12,655 nt of DNA from an uncultured Blautia sp. (lineage in GTDB: Bacteria; Bacillota; Clostridia; Lachnospirales; Lachnospiraceae), in NCBI GenBank assembly GCA_934358405.1, contig CAKRKL010000054.1:1-12655 (forward strand), in the 5' to 3' direction. The notes under the pieces were generated by a model. That model saw nothing but the letters and a program-made list of their open reading frames with translations. It was not told where the DNA came from and searched no databases. Shown here piece by piece: positions 1 through 7,286 of the stretch (position 1 is the first letter of the stretch; each line of letters opens with the position of its first letter). The position numbers were made by a program, and so were the translations under genes.

Positions 1-1409
1 TGCACCATTTCTTCCACATCTACATCAATGTTGATATGTGTCACAGGATTTCTCAGAACTAAGAGGCATACCGTCTCCACCGACACCGTATTCGGGAACA
101 TATCTACCGGACAGACCTTCTTCAGTTCATAGCCATGGGCGCAAAGGTACTTCAGATCGCGGGCAAGAGTAGCACTGTCGCAGCTTACATAGACAACACG
201 ATCAGGCTGCATTTCGATGATAGTTGCAAGCAGTGTCTCATCGCAGCCCTTGCGAGGCGGATCCACCACGATCACATCAGCACGCTCTCCTGTATGTGCA
301 TACTGCTCCGGTAAAACCTCTTCTGCCTTTCCAACAAAAAATTCCGTATTGTCAAAGCCATTCAGCCTTGCATTCTCTCTGGCATTCTCGATTGCAGCCG
401 GAATAATTTCCACGCCTCGTACCATCTTTGCCTTTTGCGCAAGAAACAGAGAAATTGTTCCAATTCCGCAATAAAGATCCCATACTGTCTCATTTCCGGT
501 AAGACCTGCATATTCCAGTGCTTTTCCGTAAAGACGCCCGGTCTGGTATGGATTCACCTGGAAAAAGGACAGAGGGGAAATCTGATAGGAAATTTCTCCG
601 ATTTTGTCCGTAATATAAGGTTTCCCCCAAAGCAGACGGACTTTTTCCCCAAGGATCACGTTGTTACGCTTTTTATTTACATTTACCATAATGCTCGCAG
701 TCTCCGGAATCTCCTGAAGAGATTTCACAAGAGCTTCCTCTCCCTGAAGCTTCTCACCGTTGATAATCAGGCAGATCATCATTTCATCTGTAAAAAAACC
801 ATAACGGATCAGCACATGGCGCACCAGCCCCTTGCCCGTATTCTCGTCATAGGGTAAAATATTGTACTTTTCCATATGAGTGATCACACGGTCCAGCACT
901 TCCTTATTCTGAGATACTCCAAGAGCGCAATCCCGATTCTCGATGATGCTATGTGTTCTGCCTGCATAAAATCCTGTAATAATTCTGCCGTCCTTTGATT
1001 TTCCTACAGGAAACTGGGCTTTATTTCTATAATGAAATGGCTGCTCCATTCCAAGGATCTCTTCCATTGGGATATCTGTAAAGCCGCCAATTCGCTCAAG
1101 GTGTCCCTTTACCTTGCCAGCCTTGAATTCCAGCTGCTTCTCATAAGAAAGTGCCTGCAGCTGACAGCCTCCGCACTGTCTTGCAAAGGCACATTTGGGC
1201 TCCACACGGTTTGGTGATGGGATAAGGATTTCTTCCAGTCTTCCATACCCATAATTCTTCTTCGCTTTCATGATCTTTGCGCGAACTGTGTCTCCGATTA
1301 CCGCATCTTTGACAAAAACGGTGAAGCCATCAGCCTTTCCGATACCTTCACCGTCAATTCCGCAATCTTCAATCTTTAACGTAACAATATCATTCTTACG
1401 ATATTCCAT
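1..1409 (-). CDS. rlmD: 23S rRNA (uracil-5-)-methyltransferase, RlmD/RumA family (3' end cut by window edge)
   Basis: The frame is open without a stop from 1409 to the left edge (469 codons visible). The family transfers a methyl group from S-adenosylmethionine to C5 of a uridine in 23S rRNA. Visible parts in order: a TRAM-like N-terminal domain (about residues 1-62); 4Fe-4S ligands C73, C79, C82 (CX5CX2C) and C161; the SAM-binding motif DLYCGIGT (lower-strand DNA near 470); the DPPRKGC motif; and the catalytic SCDSATLARD motif with C410. About 25 residues continue past the usual end of the catalytic domain, so a C-terminal extension seems to be present and is truncated here. The ATG at 1409 lies 5 nt past the yhaM stop. 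An in-frame ATG at 1421 overlaps that stop. The AGGAG lies about 13 nt from 1409 but only about 2 nt from 1421, so the start is not settled. The gene is cotranscribed with yhaM. The exact target uridine (U1939 in E. coli RlmD, others in RlmC/RlmCD) cannot be read from sequence. Confidence 0.9.
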   Translation of the reverse strand, partial: MEYRKNDIVTLKIEDCGIDGEGIGKADGFTVFVKDAVIGDTVRAKIMKAKKNYGYGRLEEILIPSPNRVEPKCAFARQCGGCQLQALSYEKQLEFKAGKVKGHLERIGGFTDIPMEEILGMEQPFHYRNKAQFPVGKSKDGRIITGFYAGRTHSIIENRDCALGVSQNKEVLDRVITHMEKYNILPYDENTGKGLVRHVLIRYGFFTDEMMICLIINGEKLQGEEALVKSLQEIPETASIMVNVNKKRNNVILGEKVRLLWGKPYITDKIGEISYQISPLSFFQVNPYQTGRLYGKALEYAGLTGNETVWDLYCGIGTISLFLAQKAKMVRGVEIIPAAIENARENARLNGFDNTEFFVGKAEEVLPEQYAHTGERADVIVVDPPRKGCDETLLATIIEMQPDRVVYVSCDSATLARDLKYLCAHGYELKKVCPVDMFPNTVSVETVCLLVLRNPVTHINIDVDVEEMV

Positions 1410-1414
1410 AAAGA

Positions 1415-2362
1415 TTACCATTCTCCTGTCTTTCTTAAGTTTGATTCAAACAATCTGTTGTATCCCAGCCATTCCTTCTTGCTCTTATCTGCTGCAAAAA
1501 TCTCGGTAAGGGTTTCCATGCGGGCGTCTGTATTATCTGCAAGATTCAGGGCAACTGCTTCTACCATTGCAGGCTTCTTAGGAGATCCATACTCCAGTTC
1601 CCCATGGTGTGCCAGAATACAATGTACCAGCTGGTTCTCAAGATCCTGGGGAAAATCCGGAATCTCCTTCGCCAGATCGTGAATCATCTGGGCTCCGATA
1701 ATAATATGTCCCAGAAGCTGTCCCTCATCTGTATAGTCATTCAGAGGGAAGGAAGAAAGCTCTCTTGTCTTGCCCACATCATGGAGCAAAGCTGCTGTAA
1801 TGAGCATATCACGTTTGATTACCGGATAGGCACCTGCCATATAATCACAAAGTCTTGCAACACTTAAGGTATGCTCCATCAAACCACCCATAAAGCCATG
1901 ATGCACTGTCTTGGCTGCGGAATGCTCCTCAAAGGATTTCAGAAATTCTTTATCCTCCACAAACAGCTTCGTCAAAAGTGTATTCAGATATCCATTCTTA
2001 ACTGTACCGATCATGGTCATCAGCTGTGCATACATATCATCTGTGCTGTTCTCACTTACAGGAAGATAGTCAGCCGGATTGTATTCCCCCTCACCTGCCT
2101 TGCGTACACGCTTGATATTCAGCTGCATAGCACCTGCAAAGCTGGTTACATCTCCCATAACTTCAATATAATCCAGTGCATCAAAGTCATCAATTCCAAG
2201 GGAATTTGGGTCCCAGATCTTACCATCCATCACTCCTGTTTTATCCTGGAGAATAATATTTTCATAGGGCTTGCCATTCTTAGTCACAGCCGGCTGCTTC
2301 TGCTTACACAGATAAATACCGCTAATCCTATCGCCCTCATGTAACTCATTTAAAAAACGCAT
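1415..2362 (-). CDS. yhaM: 3'-5' exoribonuclease YhaM (OB fold plus HD domain)
   Basis: This 315-residue protein matches the usual length of YhaM, a Firmicutes 3'-5' exoribonuclease that trims single-stranded RNA ends in the cytoplasm. The N-terminal part (about residues 10-90, including NGKPYENIILQDKTG and the DGKIWD segment) is a tRNA_anti-type OB fold for nucleic acid binding. The C-terminal part is an HD metal-dependent phosphohydrolase domain: H164, the LLHDVGK motif with H194-D195, H219, H252-H253 and D276 are plausible metal ligands. The AGGAAAG about 8 nt upstream of the ATG at 2362 supports the start. The stop abuts the RlmD-like start, so the two form an RNA-related operon on the minus strand, divergent from mutS2. 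A 7-bp perfect hairpin lies in the leader. Confidence 0.93.
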   Translation of the reverse strand: MRFLNELHEGDRISGIYLCKQKQPAVTKNGKPYENIILQDKTGVMDGKIWDPNSLGIDDFDALDYIEVMGDVTSFAGAMQLNIKRVRKAGEGEYNPADYLPVSENSTDDMYAQLMTMIGTVKNGYLNTLLTKLFVEDKEFLKSFEEHSAAKTVHHGFMGGLMEHTLSVARLCDYMAGAYPVIKRDMLITAALLHDVGKTRELSSFPLNDYTDEGQLLGHIIIGAQMIHDLAKEIPDFPQDLENQLVHCILAHHGELEYGSPKKPAMVEAVALNLADNTDARMETLTEIFAADKSKKEWLGYNRLFESNLRKTGEW

Positions 2363-2394
2363 ATAATCTCTTTCCTAACCTTTCTAAAGCGTGT

Positions 2395-2436
2395 TTGTAA
2401 AAGTCCTTCTGTTTGCCAGCGCAAACACACTTACAA
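2395..2436 (-). promoter_or_regulatory. Hairpin in the yhaM 5' leader
   Basis: The core is a perfect 7-bp stem, TGTTTGC at 2410-2416 and GCAAACA at 2421-2427, with a 4-nt loop. It sits inside a second pairing, TTGTAA at 2395-2400 with TTACAA at 2431-2436. It lies a little over 30 nt upstream of the yhaM start and is not followed by a T tract on either strand, so it does not look like a terminator. It may affect mRNA stability or translation, or be a protein-binding dyad; the role is unknown. Confidence 0.4.
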
Positions 2437-2470
2437 TAAAGAATCCGAATCTTTTACAGCATATCAAATA

Positions 2471-2489
2471 TTTATGAACATTTTATGAA
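2471..2489. repeat. Tandem 8-bp direct repeat with 11-bp period upstream of the mutS2 promoter
   Basis: TTTATGAA occurs at 2471-2478 and again, exactly, at 2482-2489, so the units start 11 bp apart (one helical turn). A weaker copy in the same phase, CATATCAA (5 of 8 matching), lies at 2460-2467. The block ends about 18 bp before the -35 of the mutS2 promoter. Tandem direct repeats with about 11-bp spacing are the usual binding layout for OmpR/PhoB-family regulators, and such a regulator is encoded in the same apparent transcript. That it binds here is inference. Confidence 0.45.
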
Positions 2490-2507
2490 TTTCTTCCCAC
2501 TTTTTCC

Positions 2508-2536
2508 TTTTCAAGTATCTGTAAATCATGTACAAT
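2508..2536 (+). promoter_or_regulatory. Sigma-A-type promoter for mutS2 and the two-component genes
   Basis: TTTTCA at 2508-2513 (4 of 6 to TTGACA) and TACAAT at 2531-2536 (5 of 6 to TATAAT) are separated by exactly 17 bp. Transcription would begin near 2543, giving a leader of about 110 nt before the mutS2 ATG. This is the best promoter match I see in the divergent region. Confidence 0.6.
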
Positions 2537-2544
2537 AGATGTTG

Positions 2545-2621
2545 CAGCAAAGCTGTTCATGTATGTCGCATCATTCAGAGTGCCTTTTGCGATCCGGCTC
2601 TTGAGTGTGTCTCGTGAACAG
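2545..2621 (+). promoter_or_regulatory. Possibly structured mutS2 5' leader
   Basis: Pairings found by eye: a 9-bp helix, 2553-2561 with 2613-2621 (one G-U); inside it a 6-bp helix, 2565-2570 with 2588-2593; and 5 bases in that loop (AGAGT, 2577-2581) that can pair with GCTCT at 2597-2601, which would make a pseudoknot. A small alternative hairpin, CAGC at 2545-2548 with GCTG at 2552-2555, competes with the outer helix. It matches no riboswitch or T-box I recognise. No terminator stem with a T run follows, so any control would act on translation or mRNA stability. Confidence 0.3.
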
Positions 2622-2652
2622 AGTAAATAGCAATTTATTTACAGGAGAAACT

Positions 2653-5031
2653 ATGAATCAAAAAGCTTTAAAATCACTTGAATATTATAAGATCATCGAC
2701 CAGCTGGCCGAGAAGGCTTCTTCCCCCATGGGAAAAGACCTGTGCAAACACCTTCTCCCATCTGAGGATGTTTATGAGATCCGTCACATGCAGACCCAGA
2801 CAAAGGATGCACTCACCCGTCTTTTTCAAAAGGGAAATGTTTCCTTTGGAAGTGTAAAGGATGTACGTGGCTCCCTGAAGCGTCTTGAGATCGGAAGCTC
2901 CCTTGGAATTTCTGAGCTTCTTGCCATTGCCGGACTTCTGGAAAATACCAACCGTGTCAAAGCCTACTCACGAAATGAACGTGGAGATGCCAGAGAAGAT
3001 TCTCTGGACGGCATGTTTGAAAGCCTGGAGCCTCTGACTCCTCTTTCTTCCGAAATCCGACGCTGCATCCTTTCTCAGGATGAGATCAGCGATAATGCCA
3101 GCAGCGGACTGATGCATGTACGCCGCAGCATGAAAATTGCCAATGACCGTATTCATACACAGCTTGCCTCCCTGGTAAATGGAAGTGCCCGCAGCTATCT
3201 GCAGGATTCTGTAATCACCATGCGAAATGGCCGCTACTGTATCCCGGTCAAGGCTGAATACAAAGGACAGGTTCCCGGTATGATCCATGACCAGTCCTCC
3301 ACAGGCTCAACATTATTTATTGAACCTCTTGCCATCGTTAAGCTGAATAATGACATTCGTGAGCTTGAGCTTGATGAGCAGAAGGAAATCGAAGCTGTCC
3401 TCGCTTCTTTAAGTGAGCAGACTGCACAGAATGTAGAAGCAATCCGTGCCGATCTGGAAATTATGATTCAGCTGGACTTTATTTTTGCCAGAGCAGGTCT
3501 TGCCATGGATATGAATGCTACAGAGCCAATTTTTAATACTGAAAAGCGAATCCGCCTGAAGCAGGCCCGTCATCCACTGATTCCAAAGAAGCAGGCAGTT
3601 CCTATTGATATCCGTATCGGAGAGGATTTTGATCTGCTTGTAGTAACAGGACCTAATACCGGCGGTAAAACCGTTTCCCTGAAAACAGTAGGGCTTTTGA
3701 CGCTGATGGGCCAGGCAGGCCTTCACATTCCGGCTCTTGACCGCTCTGAGCTTTCTGTTTTTCGTGAGGTTTATGCAGATATCGGTGATGAACAGAGCAT
3801 TGAGCAGTCCTTAAGTACCTTTTCCTCACACATGACCAATGTGGTCTCCTTCCTCGAAAAGGCAGATCAGGAATCCCTGGTGCTTTTCGATGAGCTGGGT
3901 TCCGGTACTGACCCTACAGAAGGTGCTGCGCTTGCCATTTCCATTCTCTCTTTCCTTCATGAACAGGGAATTCGAACCATGGCAACCACCCATTACAGTG
4001 AACTGAAGGTTTACGCCCTTTCCACTGAAGGCGTGGAAAATGCCTGCTGTGAATTCGATGTGGAAACACTGCGTCCTACCTATCGACTGCTTATCGGAGT
4101 TCCCGGAAAGAGTAACGCTTTTGCAATTTCTTCCAAGCTTGGACTTCCTGATTTTATTATCGACCGTGCAAGAAAACGCATCAGCAAAAAAGACGAATCC
4201 TTTGAGGATGTTCTTACTTCTCTTGAAAACAGCCGCGTAATTATCGAAAACGAACGCCTGGAGGTTGAGCGCTACAAAACTGAAATTGCAGCCCTGAAGC
4301 AGGAGCTGGAATCCAAGCAGGAGAAGCTGGATGAGCGTAAGGAGCGCATTCTCCGCGAAGCTAATGAAGAAGCACGTAAGATTCTTGCAGATACCAAGGA
4401 GTATGCTGATCAGACTATGAAGCTGTTCCACAAGTTCCAGAAAGATCATGTGGACACTGCTGCCGTAGAAAAGGAACGCCAGAATCTCCGCACCCGTATG
4501 AATAAAGCAGAAAAAGGCATGTCCATAAACACCACGGTAAAGAAGCCAAAGAAAGAATTAAAGCCAAAGGATCTTTCCCTGGGAGATACGGTTCAGGTAC
4601 TAAGCATGAATCTGAAGGGAACTGTCAGCAGCCATCCTGATTCCAAAGGTTTTCTTTTTGTACAAATGGGAATTATCCGCTCCAAGGTGCACATTTCTGA
4701 TCTGGAGCTTGTAGATGAGCCTGTAATCAACACACCTGGTCTTTCCCGCACAGGAGCAGGCAAAATCCGTATGTCCAAATCCACCAGTGTTTCCACAGAG
4801 ATCAATCTTCTCGGAAAAACAGTAGACGAGGCAGTTGCTGAGCTGGACAAATATCTGGATGATGCCTATCTTGCACACTTAAAAAGCGTCAGGGTGGTTC
4901 ACGGAAAGGGAACAGGAGCCCTTAGAAAGGGCGTACACAATTATCTCCGCCGCCAGAAGCATGTAGCAGATTTCCATCTGGCTGAATTTGGGGAAGGAGA
5001 TGCCGGTGTTACTATTGTAAAGCTAAAGTAA
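2653..5031 (+). CDS. mutS2: Endonuclease/ATPase MutS2
   Basis: This 792-residue protein fits the usual MutS2 length. Despite its MutS ancestry, MutS2 does not do mismatch repair: it is reported to suppress homologous recombination and, in Bacillus subtilis, to act on collided ribosomes. It lacks the MutS mismatch-recognition domain and starts directly with the core/clamp region. Visible parts: Walker A GPNTGGKT (residues 333-340), Walker B LVLFDELGSGTDP (D413), MATTHYSE, a charged coiled coil (about residues 515-620), a KOW-like segment, and a C-terminal Smr domain from about residue 717 with HGKGTG at 750-755. The usual Smr LDLR motif reads INLL here. The start is the ATG at 2653 with AGGAG 5-6 nt upstream; a GTG at 2605 in frame adds 16 residues but has no ribosome binding site. 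The response regulator follows after 49 nt with no terminator between. Confidence 0.95.
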   Translation: MNQKALKSLEYYKIIDQLAEKASSPMGKDLCKHLLPSEDVYEIRHMQTQTKDALTRLFQKGNVSFGSVKDVRGSLKRLEIGSSLGISELLAIAGLLENTNRVKAYSRNERGDAREDSLDGMFESLEPLTPLSSEIRRCILSQDEISDNASSGLMHVRRSMKIANDRIHTQLASLVNGSARSYLQDSVITMRNGRYCIPVKAEYKGQVPGMIHDQSSTGSTLFIEPLAIVKLNNDIRELELDEQKEIEAVLASLSEQTAQNVEAIRADLEIMIQLDFIFARAGLAMDMNATEPIFNTEKRIRLKQARHPLIPKKQAVPIDIRIGEDFDLLVVTGPNTGGKTVSLKTVGLLTLMGQAGLHIPALDRSELSVFREVYADIGDEQSIEQSLSTFSSHMTNVVSFLEKADQESLVLFDELGSGTDPTEGAALAISILSFLHEQGIRTMATTHYSELKVYALSTEGVENACCEFDVETLRPTYRLLIGVPGKSNAFAISSKLGLPDFIIDRARKRISKKDESFEDVLTSLENSRVIIENERLEVERYKTEIAALKQELESKQEKLDERKERILREANEEARKILADTKEYADQTMKLFHKFQKDHVDTAAVEKERQNLRTRMNKAEKGMSINTTVKKPKKELKPKDLSLGDTVQVLSMNLKGTVSSHPDSKGFLFVQMGIIRSKVHISDLELVDEPVINTPGLSRTGAGKIRMSKSTSVSTEINLLGKTVDEAVAELDKYLDDAYLAHLKSVRVVHGKGTGALRKGVHNYLRRQKHVADFHLAEFGEGDAGVTIVKLK

Positions 5032-5080
5032 CCGTAAATTTACCAGGCAGTTATGAATTCCAAATATCAAAGGAGAAGCT

Positions 5081-5782
5081 ATGGTCACTAAACAAAAAAT
5101 CCTCATTGTAGATGATGATAACAATATTGCAGAGCTGATCTCTCTGTATCTTACCAAAGAATGCTTTGAAACAAAAATCGTAAATGACGGTGAGCTTGCG
5201 CTGAAAGAATTCCAGAATTTTCGTCCCAACCTGATTCTTCTGGATCTGATGCTTCCGGGCATTGATGGCTATCAGGTATGCCGTGAGATCCGCCATACCT
5301 CTGATGTGCCTATTATCATGCTCTCTGCCAAAGGTGAAACCTTTGACAAGGTTCTTGGACTGGAGCTTGGCGCTGATGACTATATTATCAAGCCCTTTGA
5401 CTCCAAAGAGCTGGTAGCCCGTGTGCGCGCAGTACTTCGCCGTTTTCAGCCAAAGCCCACTGCTGTTGTCAATGACGAGAAGTGTGCCGCTTACCCGGAT
5501 CTTACCGTAAATCTTACCAACTATTCCGTCACCTATATGGGAAAGCAGGTAGACATGCCGCCTAAAGAGCTGGAGCTGCTTTATTTCCTGGCTTCCTCAC
5601 CCAACCAGGTATTTACAAGAGAGCAGCTTCTGGATCATATCTGGGGCTATGAATATATCGGAGATACCAGAACCGTAGACGTACACATCAAGCGTCTCCG
5701 CGAAAAAATCAAGGATCATCCTAATTGGTCCATTTCTACCGTATGGGGAATCGGATATAAATTTGAGGTAAAAAGCGAATGA
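5081..5782 (+). CDS. OmpR/PhoB-family response regulator
   Basis: This 233-residue DNA-binding regulator is phosphorylated by a partner histidine kinase. The receiver domain (about residues 5-120) has the acidic pocket D11-D12-D13, phospho-acceptor D55 in LLDLMLPG, S82 at the switch position and K104 in the KPF motif. The C-terminal winged helix (about residues 130-230) has the KELELLYFL opening, the recognition-helix stretch TRTVDVHIKRLREKI and the wing GIGYKF. AAAGGAG lies about 6 nt upstream of the ATG. Its end overlaps the kinase start by 4 nt (ATGA), so the two are translationally coupled and cognate. Targets are unknown. A direct repeat suited to this family lies upstream of the mutS2 promoter (2471-2489), and its TTATGAATT portion recurs at 5051-5059, just before this gene. 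Confidence 0.93.
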   Translation: MVTKQKILIVDDDNNIAELISLYLTKECFETKIVNDGELALKEFQNFRPNLILLDLMLPGIDGYQVCREIRHTSDVPIIMLSAKGETFDKVLGLELGADDYIIKPFDSKELVARVRAVLRRFQPKPTAVVNDEKCAAYPDLTVNLTNYSVTYMGKQVDMPPKELELLYFLASSPNQVFTREQLLDHIWGYEYIGDTRTVDVHIKRLREKIKDHPNWSISTVWGIGYKFEVKSE

Positions 5783-7221
5783 GAAAAACAGTGCATAGCA
5801 AGCTGCTCGCCTGTTATATTCTGATTGGAATCGCAGGCTTCCTTATTGCCACAGCAGGAGGCTCTCACTTTGTGGAATCCTATCTGGAAGATGAAGTTGG
5901 AAATCGCTTGTACAGAAGTGCCTCCCACATTGCTTCTGATGAGATTGCAAGGCGGCAGGTCACAGCTTCTGACAAAGAGGGGCTTCAGAAGCTGGTGGAT
6001 ATTCTTTCTTCTGGTGAGGAAGCCGGAATCCTGATTTTTGACAAAGATGCCCATACACTGGTTCAGTCCACCGATATTGCTTCAAAAATGACTGGATCCG
6101 ACGCAAAGGATCCCTTAGCAAAAGAAAATTTCTTAAAATCCCAGTTGGATTCTGATTTCCGGAATGAAGCCGAATACCAAATCAGTGATTTTTACGGCTA
6201 TTTTGACAGCCCGCAGTTAAATGTGGCTGTTCCCATGAAGGTTTCCGGTGAAACACAGGGGTACATTACTTACCACTATGACATGCAGCAGCTTTACCGT
6301 GAACGCAGCGGACTTCTTGGAATTCTTCAGATGATTTTCCTGGCAGTATATGCTCTTTGCGGACTTTTGCTTTTATGCTATCAGAAATTGGTCCATATCC
6401 CTATGAAGCAGATTATCAAGGGAGCTTCTGAATATGCAAACGGAGATCTGACTTACCGGATTCCTGTAAAATCAGAGGATGAAATGGGATATCTTGCCAA
6501 TACGCTGAACTACATGGCAGACAAAATCAACCAAAACGGCGAATATCAGCGAACCTTTATTGCAAATGTTTCCCATGATTTCCGTTCTCCCCTTACCTCT
6601 ATTAAGGGTTATGTTGAAGCCATTCTGGACGGCACCATTCCGCCGGAGCTGCAGGATAAATACCTGAATATTATTTCCCATGAGGCTGACCGTCTGGAAA
6701 AGCTGACTCGCAGCCTTCTGGTTCTCAATGACCTGGATGAGCATAAACGGATGATGAATATCCGACGTTTTGATATCAATGACATAATCAAAAGCACAGC
6801 CAATACCTTTGAAGGCACCTGTTCCCGCAAGAACATCCGTCTGGAGCTTTTGTTGGCTGAAAAAGAGCTGTTTGTTGAAGCAGACATGGAACAGATTCAG
6901 CAGGTACTGTACAATTTATTGGATAATGCCATTAAATTCAGTAACGATAATTCTTCTATCAATATTGAGACCACTGTTACCAATGGAAAAGTATTTGTAT
7001 CTGTAAAAGATCATGGGATTGGAATTCCAAAAGAAAGTCTCTCCAAAGTATGGGATCGTTTTTATAAGACAGATCCATCTCGGGGCAAAGACAGAAAAGG
7101 CACCGGACTTGGTCTTTCTATTGTAAAAGAAATTATCCGGGCACATAATCAGAATATTAATGTGATCAGTACCGAAGGGGTCGGAACAGAGTTTATTTTC
7201 ACTCTGGAAAAAGCCAAATAA
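5779..7221 (+). CDS. Membrane sensor histidine kinase (HAMP, HisKA, HATPase_c)
   Basis: This 480-residue kinase autophosphorylates on histidine and passes the phosphate to the regulator encoded just upstream. Topology: a short basic N-terminus, membrane helix 1 (about residues 10-30), an extracytoplasmic sensor of about 145 residues (about 31-177), membrane helix 2 (about 178-201), then a HAMP linker (about 203-255). The dimerisation domain carries the H-box NVSHDFRSPL with H266. The ATPase domain has the N-box LLDNAIKFS (N383), G1 DHGIGIP (411-417), F-box WDRFYKTD and G2 GTGLGLSIV (441-449), so all catalytic motifs are intact. The sensor region has no motif I can match to a ligand; by length it could be a dCache/PAS-like periplasmic fold, but that is a guess. 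The ATG overlaps the regulator's TGA. Confidence 0.92.
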   Translation: MRKTVHSKLLACYILIGIAGFLIATAGGSHFVESYLEDEVGNRLYRSASHIASDEIARRQVTASDKEGLQKLVDILSSGEEAGILIFDKDAHTLVQSTDIASKMTGSDAKDPLAKENFLKSQLDSDFRNEAEYQISDFYGYFDSPQLNVAVPMKVSGETQGYITYHYDMQQLYRERSGLLGILQMIFLAVYALCGLLLLCYQKLVHIPMKQIIKGASEYANGDLTYRIPVKSEDEMGYLANTLNYMADKINQNGEYQRTFIANVSHDFRSPLTSIKGYVEAILDGTIPPELQDKYLNIISHEADRLEKLTRSLLVLNDLDEHKRMMNIRRFDINDIIKSTANTFEGTCSRKNIRLELLLAEKELFVEADMEQIQQVLYNLLDNAIKFSNDNSSINIETTVTNGKVFVSVKDHGIGIPKESLSKVWDRFYKTDPSRGKDRKGTGLGLSIVKEIIRAHNQNINVISTEGVGTEFIFTLEKAK

Positions 7222-7224
7222 AAC

Positions 7225-7249
7225 GGGGACGGCAAATTCTGCCGTCCCC
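7225..7249. terminator. Intrinsic terminator, probably bidirectional
   Basis: A perfect 10-bp GC-rich stem, GGGGACGGCA at 7225-7234 and TGCCGTCCCC at 7240-7249, has a 5-nt loop and begins 4 nt after the kinase stop. On the plus strand it is followed by a mediocre T-rich tail (TGTCATATTTT). On the minus strand it is followed by GTTTTATTT, so it can also end the convergent trmL operon, which stops at 7287. Confidence 0.85.
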
Positions 7250-7286
7250 TGTCATATTTTGGCTCATTATATTCCCGGAATATGTT

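Noticed and set aside
435..857. Plus-strand ORFs opposite the RlmD-like gene.
   Set aside because: The minus-strand frame is unbroken with full family motifs, so the plus-strand frames are shadows.
2559..2630. A 23-codon upstream ORF (ATG at 2559, TAG at 2628-2630) in the mutS2 leader.
   Set aside because: It has no ribosome binding site and overlaps the predicted leader helices; chance is more likely.
2605..2652. GTG start for MutS2 at 2605.
   Set aside because: The ATG at 2653 has a strong AGGAG and matches the family N-terminus; the extension has neither.
3826..4449. A 207-codon ORF on the minus strand inside mutS2, with other long antisense frames nearby.
   Set aside because: It is antisense to a clear MutS2 coding region, has no recognisable domain and reflects codon bias of the real frame.
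5034..5043. Palindrome GTAAATTTAC just after mutS2.
   Set aside because: Ten AT-rich bases are too short to support an operator, and no promoter pair fits around it.
7269..7283. Palindrome ATATTCCCGGAATAT between the terminator and trmL.
   Set aside because: Its arms meet around one base, so it cannot form an ordinary hairpin; no promoter is next to it.
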